This document shows positions 5,997 through 6,023 of a stretch of 6,023 nt of DNA, piece after piece. This stretch comes from Desulfobacteraceae bacterium (GTDB taxonomy: Bacteria; Desulfobacterota; DSM-4660; Desulfatiglandales; Desulfatiglandaceae), in contig JABMQV010000269.1 in the NCBI GenBank assembly GCA_013203065.1, positions 1 to 6,023 on the forward strand, in the 5' to 3' direction. Both the position numbers and the translations under genes were made by a program. Within the stretch, counting starts at the first letter, position 1; every line of letters starts with the position of its first letter. The notes under the pieces are model-generated. The model did not search any database. It saw only the letters and a program-made list of their open reading frames with translations, and was not told the DNA's origin.

Positions 5997-6023
5997 ATGA
6001 AAGTTGAAATCAGCGTACCAGAC
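5997..6023 (+). CDS. Start of a downstream gene (partial, unidentified)
   Basis: ATG 5997 begins an open frame of nine codons (MKVEISVPD) that runs off the window. AAGGAGA (about 5983-5989) lies 7 nt upstream, a good ribosome site, so the start is credible. Nine residues are not enough to identify a family. It is on the same strand as the other intact genes and lies 173 nt after the FAD oxidoreductase. Confidence 0.6.

Noticed and set aside
1..6023. CRISPR array, tRNA, rRNA, insertion sequence or prophage genes
   Set aside because: No regularly spaced repeats, tRNA-like cloverleaf, transposase motif or terminal inverted repeats were seen in any gap; the gaps are explained by leaders and gene relics.

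Overview
The window is one plus-strand block of catabolic and transport genes from an anaerobic bacterium of moderate GC content. The gene content is a branched-chain-type ABC transporter, a one-chain corrinoid methyltransferase and a DUF1638 protein. This suggests an organism with corrinoid-dependent methyl metabolism. Sulfate-reducing or syntrophic Desulfobacterota-like bacteria and Firmicutes are both possible; the lineage is an inference from gene content only.

Layout: (1) 1-60 is the last 19 codons of an upstream gene, probably the LivM-type permease. Its TGA overlaps the ATG of a LivG-like ATPase (60-818), followed after 18 nt by a LivF-like ATPase (837-1550). These form the cytoplasmic half of a HAAT-family importer. 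(2) A 109-nt gap contains two mutually exclusive hairpins directly before a strong Shine-Dalgarno. It leads into a 590-residue fusion protein (1660-3432) with an N-terminal UroD/MtaA-type methyltransferase barrel, a helical cap and a C-terminal B12-binding domain with an intact DxHxxG motif. A DUF1638 protein (3462-4166) follows closely. (3) 4167-4554 has no intact gene, but on the minus strand it carries the decayed C-terminus of a molybdenum hydroxylase large subunit (xanthine dehydrogenase/aldehyde oxidoreductase family). (4) An intact FAD-dependent oxidoreductase lies at 4555-5823. (5) 5824-5996 again has no intact gene and carries a second minus-strand relic, the C-terminus of an ornithine cyclodeaminase/mu-crystallin family protein. 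(6) A new plus-strand gene starts at 5997 and leaves the window after nine codons.

A plausible reading is that the importer brings in a methylated or methoxylated compound, and that the fusion protein moves its methyl group onto its own corrinoid domain. The DUF1638 protein would have an unknown accessory role. The methyltransferase lacks the His-x-Cys...Cys zinc-thiolate pattern of MtaA/MtbA/CmuA, so its substrate or activation chemistry probably differs from theirs. The two relics, both antisense C-termini whose 5' ends stop just upstream of a plus-strand gene, suggest that the right half of the window was assembled by repeated gene replacement. Neither relic appears among conventional open reading frames; both were recognised by reading the gaps on the minus strand.
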